A stretch of DNA of 38,409 nucleotides from the NCBI GenBank assembly GCA_018262505.1, contig JAGSYV010000026.1:1-38409 (forward strand), written 5' to 3'. The DNA is from Pseudomonadota bacterium (GTDB lineage: Bacteria > Pseudomonadota > Alphaproteobacteria > Rhizobiales > Pleomorphomonadaceae). A program made the translations under genes and the position numbers. Shown one piece after another: positions 16,012-24,560 of this stretch (position 1 is its first letter; every line of letters starts with the position of its first letter). Under the pieces are notes generated by a model. That model worked only from the letters and a program-made list of their open reading frames with translations. It did not search any database and had not been told where the DNA came from.

Positions 16012-16548
16012 TCAACGCGGGGAAAGCAGCATCACCATCTGGCGGCCTTCGAGGCGCGGCTCGCTCTCGACCTTGGCGACCGCGACGGTCTCTTCTTTCA
16101 CCTGCTGCAAAAGCTTGAAGCCAAGATCCTGGTGCGCCATCTCGCGACCGCGGAAGCGGAGCGTCACCTTGACCTTATCGCCTTCCTCGAAGAAGCGCAT
16201 CATGCTCTTCATCTTCACGGTATAGTCGTTCGTGTCGATGTTGGGCCTGAGCTTGACTTCCTTGATTTCGACGATCTTCTGGTTCTTGCGGGCTTCCGAC
16301 GCCTTCTTCTGAGCTTCGAACTTGTATTTGCCGAAGTCCAGGATCTTGCAGACGGGAGGTGTCGAATTGGGGGAAATCTCGACGAGGTCAAGGCCGGCCT
16401 CGGCGGCGGCAGCCAGGGCATCGGCGATCGCAACAACGCCAAGATTGTCACCCTCCTCGCCGATCAACTGGACCTGGGGGACCCGGATTTCGCGATTGAT
16501 GCGCGGACCTTCCTTGACGGGAGCGGTGGCTCGGAACGGGCGACGAAT
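16012..16548 (-). CDS. infC: Translation initiation factor IF-3, ATT start
   Basis: 178 residues if started at ATT 16546-16548. The N-domain shows [20 protein letters not shown], and the linker and C-domain show [31 protein letters not shown] and [13 protein letters not shown]. The only conventional alternative is TTG 16557, but it directly abuts the ribosome site (GAGGAG-TTG). ATT stands 9 bases from that site and gives the expected family N-terminus (M)[14 protein letters not shown]. An AUU start is the known device by which E. coli infC is autorepressed through start-codon discrimination by IF-3. The gene heads the infC-rpmI-rplT cluster. Confidence 0.93.
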   Translation of the reverse strand: MRRPFRATAPVKEGPRINREIRVPQVQLIGEEGDNLGVVAIADALAAAAEAGLDLVEISPNSTPPVCKILDFGKYKFEAQKKASEARKNQKIVEIKEVKLRPNIDTNDYTVKMKSMMRFFEEGDKVKVTLRFRGREMAHQDLGFKLLQQVKEETVAVAKVESEPRLEGRQMVMLLSPR

Positions 16549-16589
16549 GGCTGTCAACTCCTCTGAAGTTCTCGGAAACGGTCACCGCT

Positions 16590-16617
16590 CGGATATGTTG
16601 ACGCTCGACCATGTCAA
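16590..16617 (-). promoter_or_regulatory. Promoter candidate for infC
   Basis: On the minus strand a perfect -35 TTGACA (plus 16612-16617) is followed after 16 bases by TATCCG (plus 16590-16595), about 42 bases before the infC start. The rest of the 315-base interval up to 16873 holds no gene I can support, only the ribosome site of the hydrolase gene. Confidence 0.5.
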
Positions 16618-16872
16618 GGACCCAGATCGTCGAATCGATCGCATCTTTGAAACGGGGCGCCATCCACGGGTGGCCGGCTGTCCTCATAGCGAACCGCTTC
16701 TTCCTGTGAAGCATGCACCCGCAAACTGGACAACGGCCTGAAAATCGTTGGAGACTGCTAAAAAGTCAAGGTCGCAGACGGCAATCGGCAGGGAAATGGG
16801 CTAAAGAGGCGGCAGATTGCCTCGGATGCCGGCAGCAGGCCCTGCGCTGGCGGCTACAGGGAGCGGAGTGCC

Positions 16873-17628
16873 ATGTCGGATCGGCCCATCAGCATCACCA
16901 TGCCGGACGATGGCCGGGTCATTCGCGGCCGGGTTCTTGATGGCGCTGGCCCGACGATTGTCTGGCTCGGCGGTTTCAGGTCCGACATGACCGGCGCCAA
17001 AGCTGAGGCGGTGACCGCCTGGGGCCATCAGCATGGTCGCAAGGTGGTGCGCTTCGATTATTCTGGACATGGCAGTTCGGACGGAGCCTTCGAGGACGGT
17101 CGCATCGGTCGTTGGTTCGCGGAGGCGAAGGCGGTGATCGCTGCCGAAGCCGGGTCGGATTTCGTCGCCGTCGGTTCGTCGATGGGCGGCTGGATGGCGT
17201 TGCTCCTGGCGCGCGAGCATGTTGCCGGGCTGAGCGGCGCGGTCCTCATCGCCCCGGCCCCCGACTTCACCGACAAGCTGTTTTACCCGGCGCTGCCGCC
17301 CGAGGCGCGGGCTCGCGTCGACGCCGGCGAAACGATCGAGGTTCCCGGCGAATATGGCAGTCCAGCCTATCGTCTCGCCGCCGATTTCTTCCGCGATGGC
17401 GCCCGGCATAACCTTCTCGACGCGCCGTTCCGCCTCGGCGTGCCGGTGATCATCATCCAGGGCATGGCCGACAGATCGGTGCCTTACGCGCATGCGCAGC
17501 GCATCGTCGACCGTCTGGTTGACGACGACGTGGTGCTGACGCTGGTGAAAGACGGCGACCACAGGCTGGCGCGGCCATCGGATATTGCACTCATTCTCGA
17601 TGCCGTCGGCCGGGTGACCGAGGAATGA
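16873..17628 (+). CDS. Alpha/beta-hydrolase (serine esterase/thioesterase-like)
   Basis: 251 residues with a complete alpha/beta-hydrolase triad: nucleophile elbow GSSMGG with Ser near 103, Asp near 200 in MADRSVP and His near 230 in DGDHRL. WLGGFRSDM supplies the oxyanion loop. There is no signal peptide, so it acts in the cytoplasm. The overall arrangement is close to the small serine hydrolases related to ABHD10/palmitoyl-protein thioesterase; the substrate is unknown. ATG 16873 has GGAG upstream. It stands alone between infC (divergent) and dapB. Confidence 0.85.
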   Translation: MSDRPISITMPDDGRVIRGRVLDGAGPTIVWLGGFRSDMTGAKAEAVTAWGHQHGRKVVRFDYSGHGSSDGAFEDGRIGRWFAEAKAVIAAEAGSDFVAVGSSMGGWMALLLAREHVAGLSGAVLIAPAPDFTDKLFYPALPPEARARVDAGETIEVPGEYGSPAYRLAADFFRDGARHNLLDAPFRLGVPVIIIQGMADRSVPYAHAQRIVDRLVDDDVVLTLVKDGDHRLARPSDIALILDAVGRVTEE

Positions 17629-17759
17629 GCTTGCCAATACGCGTTTATTCCAGCGTGATTCCAAGGGTTTTTTGCGACTAAAGGATTACCTTGCGGTCCT
17701 CGCGTGATAGAAGGCCGCCATGGCAACGGTGTTCTCCCCTAAAACCGGCGAGGTCGAAC

Positions 17760-18572
17760 ATGTCGGACATGAAGCTCATAGTCGTTGGCGCCGGCGGACG
17801 CATGGGACGCACGCTGGTGCGCACCATCTCCGAAACGGCGGGTGTAACCGTGCATGCCGCCATCGAACGCGAGGGCAGTCCGCTGATCGGCGAGGATGCC
17901 GGCATGCTCGCCGGCATCGGTGAGATTGGCGTACCGCTGACGAGCGACGTGCTCGCCGCGGTGGTCGGTGCCGAGGGCATCCTTGATTTCACCACGCCGG
18001 CGGCTACCGTCGAATTTGCCGAGTTAGCCGCCCAGGCGCGCATCGCCCACATCATTGGCACCACCGGCTGCGCTGCCGAGGACGAGGCAAAGATCGACGC
18101 CGCCGCGCGTCATGCGCAGATCGTCAAGTCGGGCAACATGAGCGTCGGCGTCAACCTGCTCGCCTTGCTGGTCGAACAGGCCGCCCGGGTACTTGGGCCG
18201 GAATTCGACGTCGAGATTCTGGAGATGCATCACCGCCACAAGGTGGACGCCCCCTCCGGCACGGCGCTGCTGCTCGGCGAAGCCGCGGCGCGCGGCCGGG
18301 ACATCAAGCTGGATGATTACGCGGTCCGCTCCCGCGACGGCTACACCGGTCCGCGTCCGCAGGGCGCCATCGGCTTTGCCACGCTACGTGGCGGTTCGGT
18401 GGTCGGCGAACATACCGTTTATCTGGCCGGTGCCGGCGAACGGCTGGAGTTGAGGCACGTCGCAGAGGACCGGGCGCAGTTCGCCAAGGGAGCCGTGCGC
18501 GCCGCGCTCTGGGCGCGCGGGCGCAAGCCGGGTCGCTACGACATGGCCGACGTGCTCGGCTTCAAGGATTGA
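17760..18572 (+). CDS. dapB: 4-hydroxy-tetrahydrodipicolinate reductase
   Basis: 270 residues from ATG 17760; the frame is open to 17691, but the extra residues are unlike the family. The N-terminal Rossmann motif [10 protein letters not shown] binds NAD(P)H, HIIGTTGC is the conserved substrate-side loop, and [20 protein letters not shown] is the signature with the catalytic His and Lys. It makes tetrahydrodipicolinate for lysine and meso-diaminopimelate, the peptidoglycan cross-linker. gpmA follows 108 bases downstream. Confidence 0.97.
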   Translation: MSDMKLIVVGAGGRMGRTLVRTISETAGVTVHAAIEREGSPLIGEDAGMLAGIGEIGVPLTSDVLAAVVGAEGILDFTTPAATVEFAELAAQARIAHIIGTTGCAAEDEAKIDAAARHAQIVKSGNMSVGVNLLALLVEQAARVLGPEFDVEILEMHHRHKVDAPSGTALLLGEAAARGRDIKLDDYAVRSRDGYTGPRPQGAIGFATLRGGSVVGEHTVYLAGAGERLELRHVAEDRAQFAKGAVRAALWARGRKPGRYDMADVLGFKD

Positions 18573-18680
18573 CGAAACTCAGGCCAAGCCTCGAACACAG
18601 GGCGATGGCCGGCTGCTGAATGCTCCGGAACCGACGGTTGGTTCCGGCCCGCAAACAAACGATCAACTGGAGAAAAGCCC

Positions 18681-19301
18681 ATGAGCCGCATTCTGGTCCT
18701 CGTCCGCCACGGCCAGTCCGAGTGGAATCTGCTCAACCTGTTCACCGGCTGGAAGGACCCCGACCTTACCGCCCAGGGTGTCAAGGAAGCCACGGCCGCC
18801 GGCGCCCGCCTCAAGGCGCTCGGCTACAAGTATGACATCGCCTATACGTCGGTTCTGACGCGCGCCCAGCACACGCTGAACCTCATCCTTGGCGAGATCG
18901 GCCAGTCGGGCCTCAAGACCATCAAGGATCAGGCCCTCAACGAGCGCGACTACGGCGAACTGACCGGCCTCAACAAGGACGACGCCCGCAAGAAGTGGGG
19001 CGAGGAGCAGGTGCACATTTGGCGCCGTTCGTTCGACGTTCCGCCTCCGGGTGGCGAGAGCCTGAAGAACACCGCCGAGCGGACGCTGCCCTATTTCAAC
19101 GCCGAGATCCTGCCGCGTGTCCTCAAGGGCGAGAACGTGCTGGTCGCCGCCCATGGCAACTCGCTGCGCTCGATCATCATGGACCTCGAGAAGCTGACCG
19201 GCGACGAGATCGTCGCTCGCGAGCTCAACACCGGCGAGCCCATCGTCTATGAGCTCAACGAGGATGGCTCGATCAAGTCGAAGAAGGTTCTTGCAGCCTG
19301 A
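18681..19301 (+). CDS. gpmA: 2,3-bisphosphoglycerate-dependent phosphoglycerate mutase
   Basis: 206 residues. RHGQSEWN near 9-16 holds the phospho-accepting His, [19 protein letters not shown] is the dPGM signature and AHGNSLR near 159-165 holds the second His. It interconverts 3- and 2-phosphoglycerate in glycolysis. The length matches the shorter alphaproteobacterial type rather than the about 250-residue enteric enzyme. GGAG sits 9 bases before ATG 18681. A 20-base-pair terminator follows immediately. Confidence 0.96.
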   Translation: MSRILVLVRHGQSEWNLLNLFTGWKDPDLTAQGVKEATAAGARLKALGYKYDIAYTSVLTRAQHTLNLILGEIGQSGLKTIKDQALNERDYGELTGLNKDDARKKWGEEQVHIWRRSFDVPPPGGESLKNTAERTLPYFNAEILPRVLKGENVLVAAHGNSLRSIIMDLEKLTGDEIVARELNTGEPIVYELNEDGSIKSKKVLAA

Positions 19302-19320
19302 GCGTTATAGCTCTTCCTGA

Positions 19321-19362
19321 AAACGAAACGCCGCGATGGGAGCCCATCGCGGCGTTTCGTTT
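19321..19362. terminator. Bidirectional terminator between gpmA and the Ada-like gene
   Basis: AAACGAAACGCCGCGATGGG pairs perfectly with its complement at 19343-19362 across only two bases, so the top of the stem must open. Both ends are A/T rich, and the flanking genes converge. Confidence 0.85.
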
Positions 19363-19384
19363 CTGTACGGGAAAGGCAGGCTGC

Positions 19385-20350
19385 TCAGCCCCTCTCCACC
19401 TCGGCGCCACCGAGCCGGCGCGCCAGGCCGGTTTCCCAGCCGAGAATGGCCTTCTTGCGCGTGAGGCCCCAATGGTAGCCGCAGAGATCGCCTTCGCGGC
19501 CGAGCACGCGGTGGCAGGGCACGACGAAGGAGAGGGGGTTTCGGCCGACCGCCGAGCCGACGGCCCGCGCCGCGTTGGGGTTGCCGATGTGGCGGGCGAT
19601 GTCCGAATAGGTCGTCGCCTTGCCAAGCGGAATGCGGAGCAGCGTCTCCCAGACACGCACTTCAAAGTCCGAGCCGATGAACACCAGCCGGATTGGCCGG
19701 TCCTGCGACCATACGGTCGGGTCGAACACCTGCCGCGCGTAAGGCGCCGTCACCACTTCGTCCTGAACGTAGGTGGCGGCCGGCCAGCGGGCCGACATGT
19801 CGCGGAAGGCCTTCTGTTCCTCGCCGGGGTCGGCGAAGGCGATGCCGGCGAGTCCCCGGTCGGTCGCCATCACGAGCGCCGTTCCGAACGGCGAAGAGTG
19901 GAACCCATAGGCGACGGTAACGCCTGCCCCGCGTGCCTTGTAGGCACCTGGGCTCATCGCTTCGTGCGTTACGAAGAGATCGTGCAGTCGGCCTGGTCCG
20001 GACAGTCCAACCTCATAGGCGGTGTCAAGGATGGACGATGACTGGTCGAGCATCCGCCGCGCCTCGTCGAGGGTCAGAGCCTGCACGAAGGCCTTGGGCG
20101 TCAGGCCGGCCCAACGGGTGAACAGGCGGTGCAGGTGTCCGGCATCGGTGCCGACGGCGGCGGCGATGGTTTCGAGCTCCGGCTGGTCGCGCCAGCGCTC
20201 CGAGATGAAACGAATGGTGTCGCGCACGAGAACATAGTCGCCATGGTCGCGATCGAGCGTTACCTCGCCCGCCATGCGCAGCCCCTCGTGCAGCCAGCTC
20301 GCCGACATCGGCGGCGAGGTGAGGTTGTCTGTGAGCGTAATGGCGTCCAT
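19385..20350 (-). CDS. Ada-like AraC regulator fused to O6-methylguanine-DNA methyltransferase
   Basis: 321 residues from ATG 20350, chosen because GGAGG lies 5 bases upstream; the open frame to 20440 is unlikely coding. The N-terminal half is an AraC-type HTH domain (IAAAVGTDAGHLHRLFTRWAG and the second helix pair SGPGRLHDLF). The C-terminal half is a methyltransferase with the active-site PCHR (Cys near 279) in FVVPCHRVLG. The zinc-binding methylphosphotriester sensor domain of E. coli Ada is absent, so this is a two-domain Ada variant. It removes alkyl groups from guanine O6 irreversibly and may act as a regulator. It is divergent from nth. Confidence 0.9.
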   Translation of the reverse strand: MDAITLTDNLTSPPMSASWLHEGLRMAGEVTLDRDHGDYVLVRDTIRFISERWRDQPELETIAAAVGTDAGHLHRLFTRWAGLTPKAFVQALTLDEARRMLDQSSSILDTAYEVGLSGPGRLHDLFVTHEAMSPGAYKARGAGVTVAYGFHSSPFGTALVMATDRGLAGIAFADPGEEQKAFRDMSARWPAATYVQDEVVTAPYARQVFDPTVWSQDRPIRLVFIGSDFEVRVWETLLRIPLGKATTYSDIARHIGNPNAARAVGSAVGRNPLSFVVPCHRVLGREGDLCGYHWGLTRKKAILGWETGLARRLGGAEVERG

Positions 20351-20431
20351 CGCGTCCTCCATCAAAGGGTGCGATGCGAAGTTAGGGAGCGTCGGGCGAT
20401 CCAACCACCCGATTTTCGCACATGGCGAGAA

Positions 20432-20451
20432 AAAGCGCAAAAAAAAGCGCT
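20432..20451. promoter_or_regulatory. Tandem Ada-box-like repeats between the Ada-like gene and nth
   Basis: AAAGCGCA (20432-20439) and AAAGCGCT (20444-20451) lie 12 bases apart in the divergent interval. The E. coli Ada box core is AAAGCGCA, often written AAANNAAAGCGCA; the second copy fits this longer form except for its last base. If nth really starts at 20422, these bases would be coding instead. Confidence 0.45.
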
Positions 20452-20541
20452 ACAGGCCGCCGGGAAGCATCGCTGCTGACGTCGTCGGGCGACAAATCCG
20501 GCTATAGAAAGTGGCATTGCGCCTTGTCCGGAGTATGCCCC

Positions 20542-21249
20542 GTGCCGAGAAAGCCTGCCGTTGCCCCATCCGAGGACATCGATCAACCCATTCCGCCGAC
20601 GCGGCCTATGAGTCCCGCCGAGATCGAGGAATTGTTCGCTACCTTCCAAAAAGCCAACCCGGAGCCGCGTGGCGAACTCCACGCCGTTAACCCTTATACG
20701 CTTCTCGTCGCCGTGACGCTGTCGGCCCAAACCACCGACGCCGGTGTCAACAGGGCGACGCGACCACTGTTCGAAACGGTCGATACGCCTCAGAAGATGC
20801 TGGTGCTTGGCGAGGATCGCCTGCGGGAGGCTATCAAGACCATCGGCCTTTATCGCAACAAGGCGAAGAACGTCATCGCTCTGTCGGATATCCTGGTGCG
20901 CGAGCACGGTGGCGAGGTTCCTCGCGACCGAGAAGCCTTGGAGGCCTTGCCAGGCGTCGGCCGCAAGACGGCCAACGTCGTCCTCAATATCGCCTTCGGC
21001 GAACCGACCATTGCCGTCGACACCCACGTCTTCCGTGTTGCCAACCGGCTAGGCCTTGCGCCGGGGCGGACGCCGATCGAGGTTGAGCTCGGCCTTCAAA
21101 AGGTGGTGCCGAAAGCTTACCTCCTGCATGCCCATCACTGGCTGATTCTGCACGGCCGCTACGTCTGCAAGGCGCGGCGCCCGGAGTGCGAGCGGTGCAT
21201 CGTTGCCGACCTCTGCCGGAGCCCGGAAAAGCGCCTGCCAATGATGTGA
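20542..21249 (+). CDS. nth: Endonuclease III
   Basis: 235 residues from GTG 20542, which has GGAG 8 bases upstream. An ATG at 20422 is in frame but has no ribosome site, and the extra residues look non-coding. The HhH-GPD core is complete: LPGVGRKTANVV with the catalytic Lys and IAVDTHVFRVANR with the catalytic Asp. The C-terminal [4Fe-4S] loop C-x6-C-x2-C-x5-C is seen in CKARRPECERCIVADLC. The enzyme excises oxidised pyrimidines and nicks the abasic site in base-excision repair. It is divergent from the Ada-like gene and ends at a strong terminator. Confidence 0.95.
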   Translation: MPRKPAVAPSEDIDQPIPPTRPMSPAEIEELFATFQKANPEPRGELHAVNPYTLLVAVTLSAQTTDAGVNRATRPLFETVDTPQKMLVLGEDRLREAIKTIGLYRNKAKNVIALSDILVREHGGEVPRDREALEALPGVGRKTANVVLNIAFGEPTIAVDTHVFRVANRLGLAPGRTPIEVELGLQKVVPKAYLLHAHHWLILHGRYVCKARRPECERCIVADLCRSPEKRLPMM

Positions 21250-21256
21250 GGTCAAA

Positions 21257-21288
21257 ACAAAGCCCCGCAGACGACAGCGGGGCTTTGT
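21257..21288. terminator. Bidirectional terminator between nth and the nitroreductase gene
   Basis: ACAAAGCCCCGC / GCGGGGCTTTGT is a 12-base perfect stem with an 8-base loop; the flanking genes converge. Confidence 0.85.
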
Positions 21289-21306
21289 CATGGCCGATGC
21301 GGGTAA

Positions 21307-21900
21307 TCAGGCGATGCGGGCGTACTCGTCGAAGGAAAGGCGCGGCAGGCGCGGGAACAGCGAGGCCTTGTCGCCGTAGCCGAGATTGAGCACCAGGAAG
21401 GTGCGGATGCGGCTATTGGGGAAGAAGGCGGCGTCAACCGTGGCGGCATCGAAACCAGCCATCGGGCCGACGTCGAGGCCGAGCGCCCGCGCAGCCATGG
21501 TGAGGTAGCCAACCTGCAGCGAGGCCGAGCGCAGCGCCGAGAACTGCAGCCGTTCGTCGGGCGAGCCGGCATACCAGGAGCGGGCATCGGCGTGCGGGAA
21601 GGTCTTCGGCAGGTTCTCGTAGAAATCGAGGTCGTAGCCGGCGATCACCGAGACCGGCGCAGTCTTTGTCTTGGCCTGATTACCCGGCGCCATGGCAGCG
21701 AGCAGCTTTTCCTTGGCCTCAGCCGATTTCACGAAGACGAAGCGCCCGGGCAGGGTATTGGCCTCGGTGGGGCCGAGGCTGACGAGCTCGGCGAGCGTCT
21801 TCAGCGTCTCGTCGGTAACCGGCTTGTCGAGGAAGCCGTTATAGGAACGGCCGTCGCGGAACAGGCGGTCGAGTGTGTCGTCGGCAAGCAGAGCGGACAT
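21307..21900 (-). CDS. RutE-like nitroreductase (malonic semialdehyde reductase family)
   Basis: 197 residues from ATG 21900, matching the length of RutE (about 196); the frame is open to 22008, but that part overlaps the promoter. FRDGRSYNGFLDKPVTDETL near 14-33 and LGPTEANTLPGRFVFV near 43-58 carry the FMN-phosphate contacts, and GLDVGPMAGFD is a typical later element. In the pyrimidine-degrading Rut pathway RutE reduces malonic semialdehyde to 3-hydroxypropionate, but no other rut gene is in the window, so a general NAD(P)H:acceptor oxidoreductase role is as likely. Confidence 0.85.
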   Translation of the reverse strand: MSALLADDTLDRLFRDGRSYNGFLDKPVTDETLKTLAELVSLGPTEANTLPGRFVFVKSAEAKEKLLAAMAPGNQAKTKTAPVSVIAGYDLDFYENLPKTFPHADARSWYAGSPDERLQFSALRSASLQVGYLTMAARALGLDVGPMAGFDAATVDAAFFPNSRIRTFLVLNLGYGDKASLFPRLPRLSFDEYARIA

Positions 21901-21967
21901 TGCAAAGCCTTTCGGGAGGGAGAAACGAATTCGTTCCCGACTTAGGCTCAGCCGATTGGCGCGAATA

Positions 21968-21984
21968 GTCAGCGATCGGCTGAC
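21968..21984. promoter_or_regulatory. Palindrome upstream of the nitroreductase gene
   Basis: GTCAGCGATCGGCTGAC has 6-base arms around a 5-base centre and lies 68 bases before the start codon. A partial copy of one arm (CAGCCGAT) occurs about 16 bases closer to the gene. It could be the operator of an unlinked TetR- or MarR-type regulator; the regulator is not identified. Confidence 0.35.
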
Positions 21985-22097
21985 AAGTTGTTCGATAAGA
22001 GTGACCAATCGAGCAAAACTGCGGCTGATTGCTCGCCCATCACGATCTTCTCACGCCATCTTGAAGGCGGCTCGCATGCGATACCCTCGAAAAGACA

Positions 22098-22122
22098 ACG
22101 CCGCCGGAAGGGCCGGCGGCGT
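22098..22122 (-). terminator. Rho-independent terminator of the NifU-like gene
   Basis: ACGCCGCCGG / CCGGCGGCGT with a 5-base loop lies 27 bases past the stop and is followed on the minus strand by TGTCTTTT. Confidence 0.8.
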
Positions 22123-22148
22123 GTGAGCACAGTTTGCGAGGTCGTCGA

Positions 22149-22703
22149 TCAGGCGACGGCACGCACCTCGCGCACGTCCGGCAGAAAGTGGCGCAGCAGG
22201 TTTTGGATGCCGTTCCGGAGCGTCGCCGTCGAGGACGGGCAGCCGGCGCAGGCGCCGCGCATGTTGAGATAGACGATCCCGTCCTTGTAGGCGCGAAAGG
22301 TGATGTCGCCGCCGTCAGCGGCCACGGCCGGACGTACGCGCGTGTCGAGCAATTCCTTGATCGACGACACGGTCTCGGCATCGGCCGGATCGAAGTCTTC
22401 GGCGCCGGCCGTCATCTCGACGTTGGTCAGGATCGGCGCGCCGGACATGAAGTGTTCCATGATGACGCCGAGCGCTGCGGGCTTCAGATGCGCCCAATCG
22501 CCATCCTTGCTGGTTACCGTGACGAAGTCGGTGCCGAAGAACACGCCGGTCACCTCGGAGATCTCGAACAAGGCGCTGGCAAGCGGGGAGACGGCCGCCT
22601 GTTCGGCGGTCAGGAATTCGCGTGGGTTGCCTTCGAGGACGACCCGCCCGGGCAGGAATTTCAGCGTTGCCGGATTGGGCGTGGACTCGGTCTGGATGAA
22701 CAT
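22149..22703 (-). CDS. NifU-like (Nfu-type) Fe-S cluster scaffold protein
   Basis: 184 residues from ATG 22703 (GAGGAG 9 bases upstream). The N-terminal Nfu_N domain opens with MFIQTESTPNPATLKFLPG. The C-terminal NifU domain carries the cluster-binding CxxC in RGACAGCPSSTATLRNGI, near residues 152-155. Such proteins receive a [4Fe-4S] cluster and deliver it to client enzymes in the cytoplasm. A promoter with an overlapping inverted repeat lies upstream, and a terminator lies downstream, so it is probably at least partly its own unit at the end of the minus-strand run. Confidence 0.93.
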   Translation of the reverse strand: MFIQTESTPNPATLKFLPGRVVLEGNPREFLTAEQAAVSPLASALFEISEVTGVFFGTDFVTVTSKDGDWAHLKPAALGVIMEHFMSGAPILTNVEMTAGAEDFDPADAETVSSIKELLDTRVRPAVAADGGDITFRAYKDGIVYLNMRGACAGCPSSTATLRNGIQNLLRHFLPDVREVRAVA

Positions 22704-22740
22704 CGCGTGGGGCTCCTCAGGCTCGCCTGATTGGAACAAA

Positions 22741-22787
22741 TCTAAACTTGACCTTTAGAGGATAGTTCTGACTTTGCAAATGAACAA
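22741..22787 (-). promoter_or_regulatory. Promoter and inverted-repeat operator of the NifU-like gene
   Basis: On the minus strand TTGTTC (plus 22782-22787) and TATCCT (plus 22759-22764) are 17 bases apart, placing the start near 22752. TCTAAA (22741-22746) and TTTAGA (22754-22759) form an inverted repeat with a 7-base spacer across that start. The arms recall the iron-control element read by Irr, but in the opposite order, so the regulator remains open. Confidence 0.5.
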
Positions 22788-22822
22788 TCAGTGAACCTGC
22801 GGATCTAAATCGTTTGGGCGGG

Positions 22823-23320
22823 TCAAGCGACGGCGGTGATGTCTTCGTCGCTCATGTCGCCGGGCACGATGGTCACCGGAATGGGGAAGGGCGGCCCGGA
22901 GCGGGCAGCGACCGAGGTGACCAGCGGCCCTGGACCCTCGGTGCCAATGCCGGCCGCCAGCACCAGGATGGCGATGTCGCGATCCTCCTCGATCAGACGG
23001 TGGATGGCTTCGGCTGCCAGCCCTTCGCGAATGATCAGTTCGGCTTCGATATCGGCGGCGAAGGCATGCACGCGCTCGGCTGTGGCGGCGAGCCGCTGCC
23101 GCGCCTCGTCCATCGCCTCGGCCCGCATCATCTCCTCGACGCCACGCCAATGCTGAAAATCACCGGGCGGAATGACATAGAGCAGCACCAGTCCGCCGGC
23201 GGTATGTCGGGCGCGCGTCGCTGCGTAGGCCACCGCCCGGTCGCATTCGGGCGTGTCGTCAATGACGCACAGGAACTTGCGGCGGTGGCCCTCTTCACGG
23301 GCGAGACGGCGTGAAACCAT
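22823..23320 (-). CDS. Universal stress protein (UspA family)
   Basis: 165 residues from ATG 23320; a TTG at 23371 extends the frame with residues unlike the family. KFLCVIDDTPECDRAVAYAA starts the alpha/beta Usp fold. DRDIAILVLAAGIGTEGPGPLVTSV replaces the usual G-x2-G-x9-G-S/T nucleotide loop with an imperfect version, so ATP binding is uncertain. It ends PIPVTIVPGD, the normal last strand. It lies 73 bases after trpS and may be cotranscribed with it. Confidence 0.85.
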   Translation of the reverse strand: MVSRRLAREEGHRRKFLCVIDDTPECDRAVAYAATRARHTAGGLVLLYVIPPGDFQHWRGVEEMMRAEAMDEARQRLAATAERVHAFAADIEAELIIREGLAAEAIHRLIEEDRDIAILVLAAGIGTEGPGPLVTSVAARSGPPFPIPVTIVPGDMSDEDITAVA

Positions 23321-23392
23321 GAAGGAACAGTAGCAGAAGGCCGGCGGCGGACAAGCCGCGACGGCCCTCAAGTTTTCTGAGGCGGAGACGCC

Positions 23393-24445
23393 TCAGCGCC
23401 GCTTGCGGCTCTGGATGAAGCCAACGATGTCGCGCACCTCGTCCATCACCTTGCCGGCGATGGACCCGGCCCGCTCCGAGCCGTCGGCCAGGATGGCGTC
23501 GATATGGTCGGGCTCGGCCATCAGCGCCTTCATCTTGTCGTTGATCGGCGACAGCACGGACACGGCGAGATCGGCGAGTGCCGGCTTGAAGGCCGAGAAC
23601 TGCGACCCACCATGGTCCTTCAGCACCGCCTCCCTCGTCGTGCCCGCCAGCGCGGCGTAGATGGTGACGAGGTTGTCGGCGTCGGGGCGCTCCTTGAGGC
23701 CATCGATCTCTGAAGGCAGTGGCTCCGGATCGGTGCGGGCCTTGCGGATCTTCTGGGCGATGGCGTCGCGGTCGTCGGTCAGATTGATGCGCGAATAGTC
23801 CGACGGATCGGATTTTGACATCTTCTTGGTGCCGTCGCGCAGGCTCATGACGCGCGGCGCCGGCCCCTGCGTCAGCGGCTCGGGCAGCGGGAAGTAGCCT
23901 TCCTCGGCACTGTGGCCCTGGGCGACGATCGACGCGGAGAAGTCGTTGTTGAACTTCGTGGCGATGTCGCGGGCAAGTTCCAGATGCTGCTTCTGGTCTT
24001 CGCCGACCGGGACATGTGTTGCCCGGTAGACGAGGATGTCGGCCGCCATCAGGCTCGGATAGGCGAACAGGCCCACCGACACGTTCTCGCGATCCTTGCC
24101 GGCCTTCTCCTTGAACTGCGTCATGCGGTTGAGCCAGCCCATGCGGGCGACGCAGTTGAACACCCAGGCAAGTTCGGCATGCTCGGGTACCTGGCTCTGA
24201 TTGAAGACGATATGTGCCTTCGGATCGATGCCGGCGGCGAGGAAGGCGGCCGTCACTTCGCGGATCTGGCGCCGGAGCTCGAAGGGATCCTGCCAGACGG
24301 TGATGGCGTGCTCGTCGACCACGCAGTAGATGCAGTCGTGGGTCGATTGCATTTCCACGAAGCGCTTGATGGCGCCGAGATAATTGCCGAGATGAAGATT
24401 GCCGGTCGGTTGCACGCCGGAGAAGACAAGAGGCTTGAAAGGCAT
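23393..24445 (-). CDS. trpS: Tryptophan-tRNA ligase
   Basis: 350 residues. The class I motifs are intact: the HIGH equivalent HLGN in [16 protein letters not shown] near 10-25, and KMSKS in [12 protein letters not shown] near 208-219. [17 protein letters not shown] is the conserved Trp-binding segment. It charges tRNA-Trp in the cytoplasm. It follows murJ by 115 bases on the same strand, as in many Rhizobiales. Confidence 0.97.
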   Translation of the reverse strand: MPFKPLVFSGVQPTGNLHLGNYLGAIKRFVEMQSTHDCIYCVVDEHAITVWQDPFELRRQIREVTAAFLAAGIDPKAHIVFNQSQVPEHAELAWVFNCVARMGWLNRMTQFKEKAGKDRENVSVGLFAYPSLMAADILVYRATHVPVGEDQKQHLELARDIATKFNNDFSASIVAQGHSAEEGYFPLPEPLTQGPAPRVMSLRDGTKKMSKSDPSDYSRINLTDDRDAIAQKIRKARTDPEPLPSEIDGLKERPDADNLVTIYAALAGTTREAVLKDHGGSQFSAFKPALADLAVSVLSPINDKMKALMAEPDHIDAILADGSERAGSIAGKVMDEVRDIVGFIQSRKRR

Positions 24446-24560
24446 CGGTTTGGACCCGAGGAAAGAGTTGCGTGCGCCGGTGGTGAAACCGGGCGGGCGG
24501 ACTTATGGACCCGGCGCGCAGGGACCGCAAGGCGGAAAGGCGCTCCCGGTCGAAGGGCGC

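Noticed and set aside
20422-20541. Forty-codon N-terminal extension of nth from ATG 20422
   Set aside because: It has no ribosome site, reads like non-coding sequence after KSAKKSA and would cover the Ada-box-like repeats; GTG 20542 has a good site and gives a normal length.
22741-22759. A bona fide Irr iron-control element
   Set aside because: The known element has TTTAGAA before TTCTAAA; here the arms stand in the opposite order, so I kept it as an unassigned inverted repeat.
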